From: PXAP01 sp964421595
GTDB lineage: Bacteria; Bacteroidota; Bacteroidia; Bacteroidales; PUMT01
Assembly (NCBI GenBank): GCA_964421595.1
Contig: CAYQXY010000015.1
Coordinates: 35,729-99,728, forward strand
DNA: 64,000 nucleotides
Reading direction: 5' to 3'
Shown here: one piece after another, positions 55,454 through 64,000 of the stretch
Position numbering within the stretch: position 1 is the first letter of the stretch
Layout of the letters: every line of letters starts with the position of its first letter
The notes under the pieces: model-generated
The model's input: the letters and a program-made list of their open reading frames with translations, nothing else
The model's database searches: none
Told to the model about the DNA's origin: nothing
Translations under genes and position numbers: made by a program

Positions 55454-57145
55454 TTACCCTTTAGTGTTACACTGACTTATAAACCGGCCCTTCAGGATTT
55501 GTGGCCAGATGGTATACCTGCTTAATGGTAACAGCTTAATGTCTCCCCGTTTTATTCCCGTAGATTCGATGTGATTAACTATGTCTTCAACAGGATCTTT
55601 TTCAAGAAGGAAAACTTCCGGACCTGAGAGTTGTTTTATTTGCCTTGCATTGTTATAATGGAAGTTTTTCCTTAAAGAATGATCAATAAGTCCGGCCAAT
55701 TCATCAGGCAGTATCCCTGAGTCTTCAGGGTAATCGATATAGCAACAGTAAAAAGCCTTGTTACCTTTTACAACCGGGCTCATCATAAAAAACCTGATCG
55801 CCGGCCACTGTATTTTAACCTGTTCCACGATTTCCCTTACCTGTTGTAAGCTGACCTTTTCACCCCTGACGTCTGAAACATAATCTCTTTTGTATAAAAA
55901 CTGCAACAGGGGAAATTTCCTGCGATAAAAACCTGTGACCTTAACAACATCATTCATCCTGTAGCGGTATAAACCGCCACTTGTACTTATAACCGGTTCG
56001 TATTCCCGGTGAAGTTCAAGTTCGCACAAAAACTTTAGCTCACCATTTCTAAGATCAATAAATTCTAAAAGGTGAGATCGGTAGGCAGGCAACCCGGAAG
56101 TTTTGCCAAAAGGAAAGGAGATAATGCCCTCAGTTGCAATAAGTCCTTTGGGTTGTATCCAGACAGAAGGGAATATTTTGCGCAATTCCAGCAGGCTGGT
56201 TTCTTCAGGATCATCAGCCCAGCAACTTATAACCTTTAATCTGGGCCAAATACGAAGAAAAAAGTCCTCTTTGGAAGGGTCAATCCGTTGAAGTTCGCTA
56301 GCGCGACCGGGATTTGGGTTGAGCTCAGGCAAGTATTCAGAGGCGGTACCGCCGGGTCTGGATTCAGCAAAAATTCCGCTTCCCCCGCAGGTAATCATTC
56401 CCTTTTCAATGTCTGATACTATATCGGAAAAATTGGCCCTGATATTCTCAAGCAGGATAGTTAAAAAAGAGGGGTGCCACACCGAAATCAGTCCAAGATG
56501 CCGGTCCCCGACAAGAAAAAAAATTGTAGCCCTGGCCCAGTCCTCATAACCGGTAATATCCTTAACCTTTGCGGGAACAGTCATAATCTGGTCCATTACA
56601 CGGCTCAATCTGCCGCCCAGGTATTGGCTGTCCTGCTCAAAACCAACAGGTACTGAGTGGCTTAATTCGTTATCCGTATGAGCTGGCGGACTGATTGACC
56701 AGTATTGATTGAGGAGAAGCAGGGAAGGCCTGGTTAAATACAAGCCTAGCAACCAGGGCTTAATGGCCCTTTTGAACTCTTTTTCGAGTCCGCGGGTGTA
56801 GGGTATATATTTCGTATGTGAGGAAGTGCCGCTGGTGGGCTCAAGAATAAGTACCTTCTCCTTTGTAAGCACATTCTGTTCATTGCTTAGTATCTGCGTA
56901 ATGTATCTCTCATAATCACCCCAGTCGGTCACCGGCAACTCAAGCGGATTTATGTAACCCATTACCCTGAAATCCTTCATAAAAACAGTCCCTCTGTTTT
57001 TTTCATAAAGGTACCTGAACTTTTTACCCTGGATATTCCTGAAATTTCGCAGGTTCAGGAAAAAACCAATACCAGCCCACAAAGTGGAAAGAAAAATAAG
57101 TGAGTTTGCAAGCAGGCTCACACATCGTCTCATGATCTTTCCCAA
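55454..57145 (-). CDS. GH3 (auxin-responsive promoter) family acyl-adenylating enzyme
   Basis: The 563-residue protein belongs to the GH3 family of adenylate-forming acyl acid-amido synthetases (ANL superfamily). Signatures are EPTSGTSSHTKYIPYT (P-loop), WIQPKGLIATEGIISFPF, and STSGGLYRYRMNDVVKVTGF. In plants GH3 enzymes join carboxylic acids to amino acids; bacterial members are largely uncharacterised. A short hydrophobic N-terminus (LLANSLIFLSTLWAGIGFF) suggests membrane association. It is the last gene of the radical SAM operon and overlaps its upstream neighbour by 16 bp, so it may activate the operon's product or an acyl precursor. Confidence 0.88.
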   Translation of the reverse strand: MGKIMRRCVSLLANSLIFLSTLWAGIGFFLNLRNFRNIQGKKFRYLYEKNRGTVFMKDFRVMGYINPLELPVTDWGDYERYITQILSNEQNVLTKEKVLILEPTSGTSSHTKYIPYTRGLEKEFKRAIKPWLLGLYLTRPSLLLLNQYWSISPPAHTDNELSHSVPVGFEQDSQYLGGRLSRVMDQIMTVPAKVKDITGYEDWARATIFFLVGDRHLGLISVWHPSFLTILLENIRANFSDIVSDIEKGMITCGGSGIFAESRPGGTASEYLPELNPNPGRASELQRIDPSKEDFFLRIWPRLKVISCWADDPEETSLLELRKIFPSVWIQPKGLIATEGIISFPFGKTSGLPAYRSHLLEFIDLRNGELKFLCELELHREYEPVISTSGGLYRYRMNDVVKVTGFYRRKFPLLQFLYKRDYVSDVRGEKVSLQQVREIVEQVKIQWPAIRFFMMSPVVKGNKAFYCCYIDYPEDSGILPDELAGLIDHSLRKNFHYNNARQIKQLSGPEVFLLEKDPVEDIVNHIESTGIKRGDIKLLPLSRYTIWPQILKGRFISQCNTKG

Positions 57146-57867
57146 TTGAAATTCACCAAAGTACCTTTCCTCACCCTTTCCACCAGGGGGTTGAAATTGC
57201 TCATAGAGATATCGGTAATACAGGTCAGCTCATCACCTTTATGATAGAATGGGTTTTTAGCCAGAAAAAATTCTATCTCAGGGTTTCTGAGCCTGCCATC
57301 AGGAACCAGTGCATGTTTGGGTTTGAGCCGGTCTTTTTCATGATCGTAACAAATCAGATGAGCCCCGGGGTTGTAATTGTTACCAAACTTGTAAAAAGCA
57401 ACCGTATCTAGCACTTCCTGGTAATAACCAGGAACCACCTTGTTGCGAACCGGGTAATACTCCCTGAAATACAAGGGAAGGAACCTGTATGTACGGAAAC
57501 CTTTGGTAATCAGGAACCAGTGGATGGGAACATGGTGATGATTCTCTATAAGGGCATACATGAAATGGATGAAAGCACCCGACAGGCCATGGAAGTTGCG
57601 TGCTGCTTCCCTGATAATGGTATCGCCACTGAACAGGTACAGGTGATCCTTTTGCCCTATCTTCAGCCAGATAAGCTGAATCGTTGAAAATCCCTGCAAC
57701 TCTCCCTGCCCGTCTTTGATAATTATTATCCAGTCCTTCTCCGACAGGTCTTTCATAAAAACCGATTCAACCACCTGGTCATAATATTGAACGTGCAGCT
57801 GAAAAAGATTGTTTTTATCTGCTTCCGTCAACTCTGCAGGCCTTATTATGCTGGAATGGCTCTCCAT
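57130..57867 (-). CDS. GNAT-like acyltransferase
   Basis: This protein of about 245 residues reads as an acyltransferase-like fold: IIRPAELTEADKNNLFQLH at the start, DWIIIIKDGQGELQGFSTIQ as the strand pair of a GNAT sheet, and WFLITKGFRTYRFLPLYF. Classical GNAT acetyl-CoA motif A is weak. The frame is open from 57972, but the ATG at 57867 (MESHSSIIRPAELTE) leaves a 19-bp gap to the upstream gene and is preferred. Its role is unknown; it is in the radical SAM operon. Confidence 0.6.
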   Translation of the reverse strand: MESHSSIIRPAELTEADKNNLFQLHVQYYDQVVESVFMKDLSEKDWIIIIKDGQGELQGFSTIQLIWLKIGQKDHLYLFSGDTIIREAARNFHGLSGAFIHFMYALIENHHHVPIHWFLITKGFRTYRFLPLYFREYYPVRNKVVPGYYQEVLDTVAFYKFGNNYNPGAHLICYDHEKDRLKPKHALVPDGRLRNPEIEFFLAKNPFYHKGDELTCITDISMSNFNPLVERVRKGTLVNFNWERS

Positions 57868-57886
57868 ATACCGATGGTTTATTTTG

Positions 57887-58993
57887 TTATAGCCGCGGCA
57901 GATCAATAAACGGGATACCTTGATTACGTCGCAGCATGTCGGCCGAAATCCTGTCAGCCGCAAATTTATCATTCTTTAGTTTAACAATGCACAGCCGGCT
58001 GGAATAATTAATATTAGGAAAACTGCTGATGCTACTGTTCAAAGGATTCTTTTCATGGAGTGCAATGCTCAGATAATGCTGTTCGCTTCCTGACAGTGAG
58101 TTGTAAACATGTGAAAACAAAGCGGAGAAAATTTCCGGATTATAATCCTTCACAACCGGAAACCCGGCAAAAACAATCTTAATTTTTTCACCCTTTCGGG
58201 GAACAGAATGCAACCTCCTCAGTGCATAATAACAATTTACAGGCGCCCTTAGCATTCCGAATAACCGGGAATAGCCTTCCAAAATATACTGCCTGTAACC
58301 CTTCATATCATGCAAGGAACATACACCAGCCACATCACCTTTATCAAAAATTGCAAAAAAAGATTCAGGCTGAAGCAGTCCCGGAGCATATATTCCATCA
58401 CCCAGCTCAGGAAAAAAATCACTACGGACACCTTCCTTTTTCAGGAAGGCCAAAATCTGTGGCATCAGCGTTACATCTCCCCTTAGAATCTCAAATCTCC
58501 TGGCAGGCTTGAGAATTGTTGCGGTTTTCCTGATCGGGACAGAGAAGGTGTTCAATAAACCCATATCGATAACTTCGGGCATACGCGGCCTGTTTGATGC
58601 GAGAATGTTCCTTGTAAAGCTGTCCTTTTCGATCAGGGTGGCATAGTGAAAATCTACCGGCAATCCGGCAGGCAGTTCCTCCATCTGCCTTATGCCTTTC
58701 AGCAGACTGATTCCATGCCGTACACCAGGGTGGTATCGAAGGTTGCTTATATAACCTGCCGTTCTTAATTTGCCACCGATGTACAACCTCTGTATATTCC
58801 TGCTTCCCACAGCCACAATTTTGTTGTTTACCAGGCCCACAAGAGTCTGTGCGGGCATGCCCTGAATCTCCACAGACCGCATGTATGAAGGTTCCCTGAG
58901 GTAGCGTATACGCAGCATACCATTCAGGGGTATTTGCAGCAGCAGCGCCCTAATGGCATGATCATCCTTCCCGGTAGCAAGCCTGAATTCCAT
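57887..58993 (-). CDS. GNAT family acyltransferase, two-domain
   Basis: The 368-residue protein begins with a GNAT-like N-terminal domain (MEFRLATGKDDHAIRALLLQ, then LVGLVNNKIVAVGSRNIQRL and AGYISNLRYHPGVRHGI, the motif-A region). A second half (about 180-320) again resembles a GNAT sheet (FFAIFDKGDVAGVCSLHD). The layout is like two tandem GNAT domains, as in FemX-type or mycothiol-synthase-type enzymes. It starts 3 bp after the upstream radical SAM gene ends. The acceptor is unknown. Confidence 0.75.
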   Translation of the reverse strand: MEFRLATGKDDHAIRALLLQIPLNGMLRIRYLREPSYMRSVEIQGMPAQTLVGLVNNKIVAVGSRNIQRLYIGGKLRTAGYISNLRYHPGVRHGISLLKGIRQMEELPAGLPVDFHYATLIEKDSFTRNILASNRPRMPEVIDMGLLNTFSVPIRKTATILKPARRFEILRGDVTLMPQILAFLKKEGVRSDFFPELGDGIYAPGLLQPESFFAIFDKGDVAGVCSLHDMKGYRQYILEGYSRLFGMLRAPVNCYYALRRLHSVPRKGEKIKIVFAGFPVVKDYNPEIFSALFSHVYNSLSGSEQHYLSIALHEKNPLNSSISSFPNINYSSRLCIVKLKNDKFAADRISADMLRRNQGIPFIDLPRL

Positions 58994-58996
58994 ATT

Positions 58997-60322
58997 CTAT
59001 CCATTTTTGCCTACAGGCAATCCCTGCCTGAATTCCACATCCTTTCGGGCAGTGATATTGGAAAGGAAAAATACCATAGCTTTTTTAAGTGATCCGCAAT
59101 TGGCATTAATATCAAGGCTACGGTAAAATATTGACGACCATGTAAAGAACTTTTTTCGGTACCTGTAACAAAGATTAGCAAGCTGTTCTGCATTCAGGGC
59201 GCCCGGATGAAATACCACATCGCCAAACTTATAGTTATCCATCAGCCACCACTTTTCATGAATCAGCTTGTTCTCCTCTTTGAGTCTTTCGTAAAGCGGT
59301 GTTCCCGGAAACGGCACAAGGTGATTGAAGGCGTTCATAAACAACCTGTTTTGCCTGGCGAACCTGAAAACACTCTCAAAATCCTTTTCAGTGTCGGACT
59401 CATAACCAAAAACAAAAGTGCCGTAAATAATCAGTCCGTATGCCCTCATTTTCTTTATTGCCAATGTGTAATCGGCATACTGCAGATTAACATTTTTGCC
59501 CATCTGCTTTATGTTCTCCTCATTGAATGATTCAAACCCGATAAGAGCACCAATACAGCCAGAATCTCTGAGTGCCCCAAGCAACTCGTTATCTTTGCTT
59601 ATATGAATGCTTACCTGTCCGAACCAGCTAATTTTCAGAGGTATCAGTGCCCTGCAAAGTTCAAGCGTACGCTTCCGGTCCATTGCCAGGTTATCGTCAA
59701 CAAAAAAGAAGAACTTGCGTCCCGACTGCTTTATATCGGCCACAATTTCGTCGATGGGCCGGTTACGGTATGATTTATTAAAAAACCCATATATAGAGCA
59801 AAATTCGCAGTGATAGAGACAGCCCCTGGAAGTCTCCACCAGACCGATTTTCAGATACCGTTTGTTGCTGAAAATGGAACGGTCGGGCAATATTCCGCTG
59901 GTAACCGGGTAGGCCTCGTTGCGATATTCCCTTTGCAATGTTCCGTTTTTGAAATCGTCCAAAAGTTTAGGCCAGCTGGTTTCAGCCTCACCCACTACCA
60001 CAGCATCGGCATATTGCTTCACCTCTTCGGTGGCAAGAGTAGCATGAAATCCTCCCATTACGACGGGAATATTCCTTTCCCGGTATTGCCTGGCTATTTC
60101 ATAAGCCCGCTTTGCAGTATAAGTTTCAGTAGTGATTGCCACAAGGTCGGTGAACTCATCATATAAAACAGGTTCAATGCGATCGTCGAAAAACGACTTT
60201 TCCACCCATGAGGGCGTGATGGCCGACAAGACGGCAATAGACAGGGGTTCCATGCACCATGTTTTGGCATAAGATGTGCCGGATTTTTTCCCTACAGCAG
60301 GTTGAATGAAGGTTACCTTCAT
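58997..60322 (-). CDS. B12-binding-domain radical SAM protein (third of three)
   Basis: The 441-residue protein has an N-terminal cobalamin-binding-type domain (about 1-140; VAITTETYTAKRAYEIA, VVMGGFHATLATEEV) and a radical SAM domain with the [4Fe-4S] motif CLYHCEFC (Cys168, Cys172, Cys175). Further family stretches are FFFVDDNLAMDRKRT and GALIGFESFNEENIKQMGK. It closely resembles the first radical SAM protein of the operon (shared TWxMEPL, FFDDRIE, TAKRAYEI, EKWWL, YGDVVF), indicating duplication. Possible reactions are methylation or rearrangement of an unactivated carbon. Confidence 0.92.
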   Translation of the reverse strand: MKVTFIQPAVGKKSGTSYAKTWCMEPLSIAVLSAITPSWVEKSFFDDRIEPVLYDEFTDLVAITTETYTAKRAYEIARQYRERNIPVVMGGFHATLATEEVKQYADAVVVGEAETSWPKLLDDFKNGTLQREYRNEAYPVTSGILPDRSIFSNKRYLKIGLVETSRGCLYHCEFCSIYGFFNKSYRNRPIDEIVADIKQSGRKFFFFVDDNLAMDRKRTLELCRALIPLKISWFGQVSIHISKDNELLGALRDSGCIGALIGFESFNEENIKQMGKNVNLQYADYTLAIKKMRAYGLIIYGTFVFGYESDTEKDFESVFRFARQNRLFMNAFNHLVPFPGTPLYERLKEENKLIHEKWWLMDNYKFGDVVFHPGALNAEQLANLCYRYRKKFFTWSSIFYRSLDINANCGSLKKAMVFFLSNITARKDVEFRQGLPVGKNG

Positions 60323-60336
60323 GACATTTGGAATTA

Positions 60337-61668
60337 TCAGGTATAATAAATTCTGTTCTGCTCATTTTCAAGGCGTCTTAGATAGATGCGGTATGCAAGA
60401 TTTCCCATAAATGAGAAGGGGAAACGGGTCATCAGGGCAGTGGTACGCCGAAAAATAGATTTCACGGCGTAAGTTTTGTTATATGCCTGGCGGAATCCTT
60501 CGTCCAGTTGTGCAGGAGTCATGTGTTTGGGCTGAAAAACAACATGCTGAGTGTCATAATGCTCCCACCGTGTGTGCAGTAGACGTCCCTCCCCTGAAAG
60601 TCTGCTAAAGGCCTCAGTACCCGGGAAAGGAGTATATATTGCATAACGTGGAACATCAATCCGGAGCTCATTAATCATCTCTACAGTGTCATTAAATACA
60701 GACAATGTATCGTCATCAGATCCGAAAATAAAGCAGCCCATCACTACAATATTTTTTGAATGAAGCTTAGAAACAAGGTTTCTGTAATGATCGGGCTTGT
60801 TGAAGCCTTTATTCATTGTTTTCAGGGTTGCCCTGTTGATTGATTCCAGTCCGATAAGAAGAAAGATGCAACCGCTCCTTGCCATAAGGTCAAGCATCTC
60901 ATCATCATCGGCAATGCGGCTGGTACACAATCCACCCCAGCTCTTTTTCAGGGGTATCAGCGCGGTGAATAATTCTTTCGCATAGTCCCTGTCCTCGAGC
61001 AGACTCACATCGTTAAAAGCAAATCTGCCGGCAGGAATGTTTCTGATCTGATCAATCACATCGCCAACAGGCCTGGTGTTCCACTTCATACCGGCAGCCG
61101 GTACAGAGCAAAAATCGCATGTACCCTTGCATCCGCGGGAAGCGAAAACCACATGAGGGTTCATATAGGCATGCTTTTTCAAATACTGGGTATGGGGCAG
61201 GCTGTAATTATCAAGTGAAATCTCGTTACCATGGTAGCGCTTCTGCAGCCTGCCAACGACAAAATCGCGCAACAGCTCAGGCCACCTTTCTTCTCCATAA
61301 CCACTTACTATGGCATCGGCATGCTGAAGAGCCTCATCAGGCAGCAGGCTTACATGCACGCCACCCAGCACCACGGTTGATCCTTTTGCCTTAAAATGAG
61401 CTGCCAGTTCATAAGCCCGGGGTGAAGTGCCCGTCAGACAACTCAGCGCCACAAGGTCGAACGACTGGTCCATAGGTATCTTCTGCACACTTTCATCAAC
61501 GACGGTCAGTGTGGCATTGATTTCCGGAGGTACCAATGCCGCCAGGGTGGTGAGCGTCAGTGGGGCCTCCCGGAAAGATATATGGTGATCGCCAAAAAGT
61601 TTTAGTTTATGTATGCGCCCATCGGGAAGGGCAAGCAGTATTTTGGGTTTGATTTTAGGCTCTTCCAA
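60337..61668 (-). CDS. B12-binding-domain radical SAM protein (second of three)
   Basis: The 443-residue protein has the same two-domain layout: a B12-binding-type domain (VVLGGVHVSLLPDEALQHAD) and a radical SAM core with CKGTCDFC (Cys180, Cys184, Cys187), followed by RFAFNDVSLLEDRDYAKEL and FLLIGLESINRATLKTMNKG. It is more diverged than the flanking two and probably acts on a different position or substrate. It overlaps the first radical SAM gene by 14 bp and precedes the third by 14 bp. Confidence 0.92.
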   Translation of the reverse strand: MEEPKIKPKILLALPDGRIHKLKLFGDHHISFREAPLTLTTLAALVPPEINATLTVVDESVQKIPMDQSFDLVALSCLTGTSPRAYELAAHFKAKGSTVVLGGVHVSLLPDEALQHADAIVSGYGEERWPELLRDFVVGRLQKRYHGNEISLDNYSLPHTQYLKKHAYMNPHVVFASRGCKGTCDFCSVPAAGMKWNTRPVGDVIDQIRNIPAGRFAFNDVSLLEDRDYAKELFTALIPLKKSWGGLCTSRIADDDEMLDLMARSGCIFLLIGLESINRATLKTMNKGFNKPDHYRNLVSKLHSKNIVVMGCFIFGSDDDTLSVFNDTVEMINELRIDVPRYAIYTPFPGTEAFSRLSGEGRLLHTRWEHYDTQHVVFQPKHMTPAQLDEGFRQAYNKTYAVKSIFRRTTALMTRFPFSFMGNLAYRIYLRRLENEQNRIYYT

Positions 61669-62995
61669 GTTTTCTGTTTTTACGTTTGATCATTTCCTTG
61701 CGGGTAAGCAAATTTACTATAAAGAAAAGCACAAAATGCGACAGCCTGTTCCTGTTTATCCTGAATTTGAAACCCCGTTTCAGGATGGATCCAACACTGT
61801 AAAATTTCTCCTTGGCCTTGTGGCATAATATTGTCATCTCCTGTGCAGAAATTTTTGCCGGGCGGAACACCACATCACCATACCTGAAGTTTTCATCGAG
61901 CCACCATTTTTCATTCAATAGACGGTTTTCAGCTTTCAACCTTTCAAACAGCCCCGTACCAGGGAATGGGGTAAGCTGGTAAAAATTTGCAATAAAAAAA
62001 CCTTTATCTATCGCGTATTTCAAAGTTTCAGAAACCGTGGCTGAATCATCTTCATCGTAGCCAATCACAAACGAGGCATATATTTTCAGTCCATGACGGT
62101 ATATCTCATTCACTATCTCTTCCTGCGCATGCATAGCAAGATTTTGATGTTTCTGCATATGCACGAGGTTCCCTTTGTTGAGCGATTCAAATCCGATCAA
62201 TCCCCCAATGCATCCGCTCTCTTTCATCAACCGGAGTAATGAAGTATCCTGGCCAATGATAACACTTGCCTGGCAAACCCACTGGATCTTCAGGGGTATG
62301 AGTGCCTCGAACAATGCCCTGGCCGAAGGGATATGCGCGGTAATATTATCGTCGGCAAACATTACCCGTTTTTTTCCTGACAGCCTTATCTCCTCAATTA
62401 TATTCCCGATGGGACGCCGTAAATAACAATTACCGAAAAATTCGGTCACTGCACAAAACTCACACTTATAGCAACATCCCCGGCCAGTTTCAACAACCGA
62501 AAACGGAAAATAAGACTTGCCGCGGAATATACTTTTGTCTGTCCTGATGTCCTTTGGGTCAACCCTTTCCGTCTGCCGGTAAATCCTTTTCAAAACCGAT
62601 CCTTCAAAGTCCATTATCATCACCGGCCACATATATTCCCCCTCTCCCACTAGGATTGCATCACAATACTCCATGGCCTCATCGGGGCAAAGGCTGGGAT
62701 GAAATCCCCCTAATACAACCGTTTTTCCTTTTCTGCGAAAGATTCCGGAAATCTCATAAGCCCTTTTAGCCGTAAAAGTCTCGCAGGTAATGGCAACCAG
62801 TTCGCACTCAATATCGAAATCAATATCTTCAATCCGGTCGTCGAAGAAGGTGGTCTGGTGACAGTCAGGAGTTACACCTTTAAGAGCGGCAATGGTCAGG
62901 GGCTCCATGCTCCAGGTTTTTATTACTCCCCTGCGTACCTTCGCCCTGTACGTTTCCTTTTCGGCCATCGAAGGATATATGAACACTATATGCAT
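61655..62995 (-). CDS. B12-binding-domain radical SAM protein (first of three)
   Basis: The 446-residue protein is the first gene of the operon. The B12-binding-type domain has VVLGGFHPSLCPDEAMEYCD and VGEGEYMW; the radical SAM motif is CCYKCEFC (Cys174, Cys178, Cys181), then MFADDNITAHIPSARALFEA and GGLIGFESLNKGNLVHMQKH. The C-terminal domain (FRYGDVVFRPAKISAQEM, then a basic tail) is shared with the third protein. Such enzymes include hopanoid and other C-methyltransferases and ring-forming enzymes, but no specific member is recognised here. Confidence 0.92.
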   Translation of the reverse strand: MHIVFIYPSMAEKETYRAKVRRGVIKTWSMEPLTIAALKGVTPDCHQTTFFDDRIEDIDFDIECELVAITCETFTAKRAYEISGIFRRKGKTVVLGGFHPSLCPDEAMEYCDAILVGEGEYMWPVMIMDFEGSVLKRIYRQTERVDPKDIRTDKSIFRGKSYFPFSVVETGRGCCYKCEFCAVTEFFGNCYLRRPIGNIIEEIRLSGKKRVMFADDNITAHIPSARALFEALIPLKIQWVCQASVIIGQDTSLLRLMKESGCIGGLIGFESLNKGNLVHMQKHQNLAMHAQEEIVNEIYRHGLKIYASFVIGYDEDDSATVSETLKYAIDKGFFIANFYQLTPFPGTGLFERLKAENRLLNEKWWLDENFRYGDVVFRPAKISAQEMTILCHKAKEKFYSVGSILKRGFKFRINRNRLSHFVLFFIVNLLTRKEMIKRKNRKLGRA

Positions 62996-63604
62996 GGGGT
63001 AAATGTAACTAAAAAGTATACTTCAGATAACGGTATCAATTAAATTATCATGAGGGACATCTTTAAGGTGCTTTATAATAACGATCAGAATTAATATCTC
63101 TTCCGCACCTAACACCAGAAGTCCCCAAGCATTGGTTACAAATCCTAATGAAATTAAGGAAAAGCTTAAACTCATTTTTATATCCTGTGGCGACAAGGAC
63201 AATCTTATACATGTAAGCCGACGTACTCATGAATATCTGGAGGCTAATGGCATCCCTCATATATATCAAATCGAAGAGGTGGGTTTGAATGATTTGATTT
63301 TTACCACCCAGGTGTTTTTCTGACCAGTATTAAATCACTGGCTGGATAATAATTAATGACCTGTTAGTATAACTTTAATAGATTCCAGGTACTAAAAATT
63401 AATACAGGTCAGGGCTATTTTTTTTCGTTAATTTAATCCAATTAAAATTAATTATATTACCTTTATTATTAATTTTTTACGAGTTAGGGTGTTAAAATTT
63501 TACTTCAGCGAATTGAACCATGATGACTACAACACTCAAGTAATTGGGGACTATTATATAAATTATATTTAAAAGCGGCTAAATCAATTTAATCACTTTA
63601 ACTC
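62996..63604. other. Spacer with an esterase fragment
   Basis: Noncoding except for the truncated esterase piece at 63129-63323. A perfect 8-bp inverted repeat (TGACCTGT at 63357-63364, ACAGGTCA at 63404-63411) with a 39-nt loop is followed by GGGCT and a run of T, a weak terminator-like arrangement. Confidence 0.4.
63129..63323 (+). pseudogene. C-terminal fragment of a CE1-type esterase
   Basis: The frame reads IKEKLKLIFISCGDKDNLIH followed by VSRRTHEYLEANGIPHIYQI. This is the late-sheet region of esterase D/CE1-like enzymes (compare VDCGDDDFLL in the intact gene at 41735). After EEVG the expected histidine-containing end is lost and the frame stops, consistent with a frameshift. The N-terminal part including the GxSxG nucleophile is missing. 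It is a dead fragment. Confidence 0.65.
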
Positions 63605-64000
63605 ATGACAACAAATACATTTATACCGCTCTTCGTGGTAATGCTTATGCTATTCACACAAGCCGTTGCAACAGCCCAGAATCCTAATGATGAGGCTATT
63701 GAAAGCCAGCAGAAAAAACATATGATTATTAAAAATGACAACTCGCAATTCATCGGTGAAATAATCTCTCAGGATGTTAGGGAAGTCATAATAAGAACTG
63801 AAAACCTTGGAGATATTGCAATCCCCAAACACGAAATAAAAGAGATCAGGGAACTTGGAGCGGAGGAGTTCAGGAGTGGTACTTTTATCGGGCCGGATAT
63901 GTTTACAACCAGGTATTTTCTTACAACCAATGGATTACCCGTACAGAAAGGAGAAAGTTATATACAATGGAATTTGTTCGGCCCGGATTTCCAGTTTGGG
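63605..64000 (+). CDS. Secreted protein, paralog of the fragment at 2877 (3' end outside window)
   Basis: ATG at 63605 opens a frame that runs to the window edge (132 residues seen). It has a signal peptide (LFVVMLMLFTQAVATAQ) and then KNDNSQFIGEIISQDVREVI with IPKHEIKEIRELG, a short SH3-like or adhesin-type strand pattern. The later GPDMFTTRYFLTTNG region suggests a larger membrane or outer-membrane protein. No family can be named with certainty. The first part is closely related to the truncated gene at 2877. Confidence 0.7.
   Translation, partial: MTTNTFIPLFVVMLMLFTQAVATAQNPNDEAIESQQKKHMIIKNDNSQFIGEIISQDVREVIIRTENLGDIAIPKHEIKEIRELGAEEFRSGTFIGPDMFTTRYFLTTNGLPVQKGESYIQWNLFGPDFQFG

Overview
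This window looks like a chromosomal segment from a Bacteroidetes genome, most likely Bacteroidales or a close order. The evidence is a complete-looking menaquinone (men) cluster, a secreted protein with a Por/type IX secretion C-terminal signal, Bacteroidetes lipoprotein signals, a TTTG-N20-TAnnTTTG promoter and GH76, GH43 and DUF1080 carbohydrate enzymes. No ribosomal RNA, tRNA, CRISPR array, intact IS element or prophage was recognised.

Layout. 1-7 kb: a DUF1080 lipoprotein running off the left edge, a lone class-I-like HMG-CoA reductase, a hybrid PAS histidine kinase and an outer-membrane barrel-like protein. 7.4-15.6 kb, plus strand: a small BFD-type [2Fe-2S] protein, then menI, menF, menD, menB, menA, menC and menE, which together convert chorismate to demethylmenaquinone. 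MenH is not seen. 15.7-38.2 kb: an exopolysaccharide locus. On the minus strand are Wza-type export protein, Wzc-type tyrosine autokinase, ABC flippase, GT2, asparagine-synthase-like ligase, two alpha-toroid proteins, two GT4s, a Wzy-like polymerase, a CapK/PaaK-like adenylating enzyme and a WecG/TagA/CpsF transferase. The plus strand carries the WecA-type initiating transferase and a secreted beta-helix protein, with a polysaccharide deacetylase to their left. A 168-bp MITE-like element sits inside the locus. A gene-free stretch upstream of it (38.2-39.5 kb) holds a candidate structured small RNA.

39.5-52.2 kb: a loose group of carbohydrate genes (DUF1080, GH76, CE1-like esterase, exported NagA-like deacetylase, Tat-exported Gfo/Idh/MocA oxidoreductase, GH43). 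These are interrupted by a decayed island, a lone GT4, an acidic lipoprotein and an Nramp-like transporter lacking the usual metal motifs. 52.3-55.4 kb: a HEPN/MNT pair, an IS transposase remnant fused to a truncated gene, and two secreted or envelope proteins of unknown function.

55.4-63.0 kb, minus strand: a tight six-gene operon with three B12-binding radical SAM proteins, two acyltransferase-like (GNAT-type) proteins and a GH3-family acyl-adenylating enzyme. I cannot assign a known pathway to it, and it is the best candidate here for an undescribed biosynthetic system. At the right edge are an esterase fragment and the start of a secreted protein that is paralogous to a truncated gene near 2.9 kb. 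Two copies of a structured dispersed repeat lie at 1.2 and 49.2 kb.
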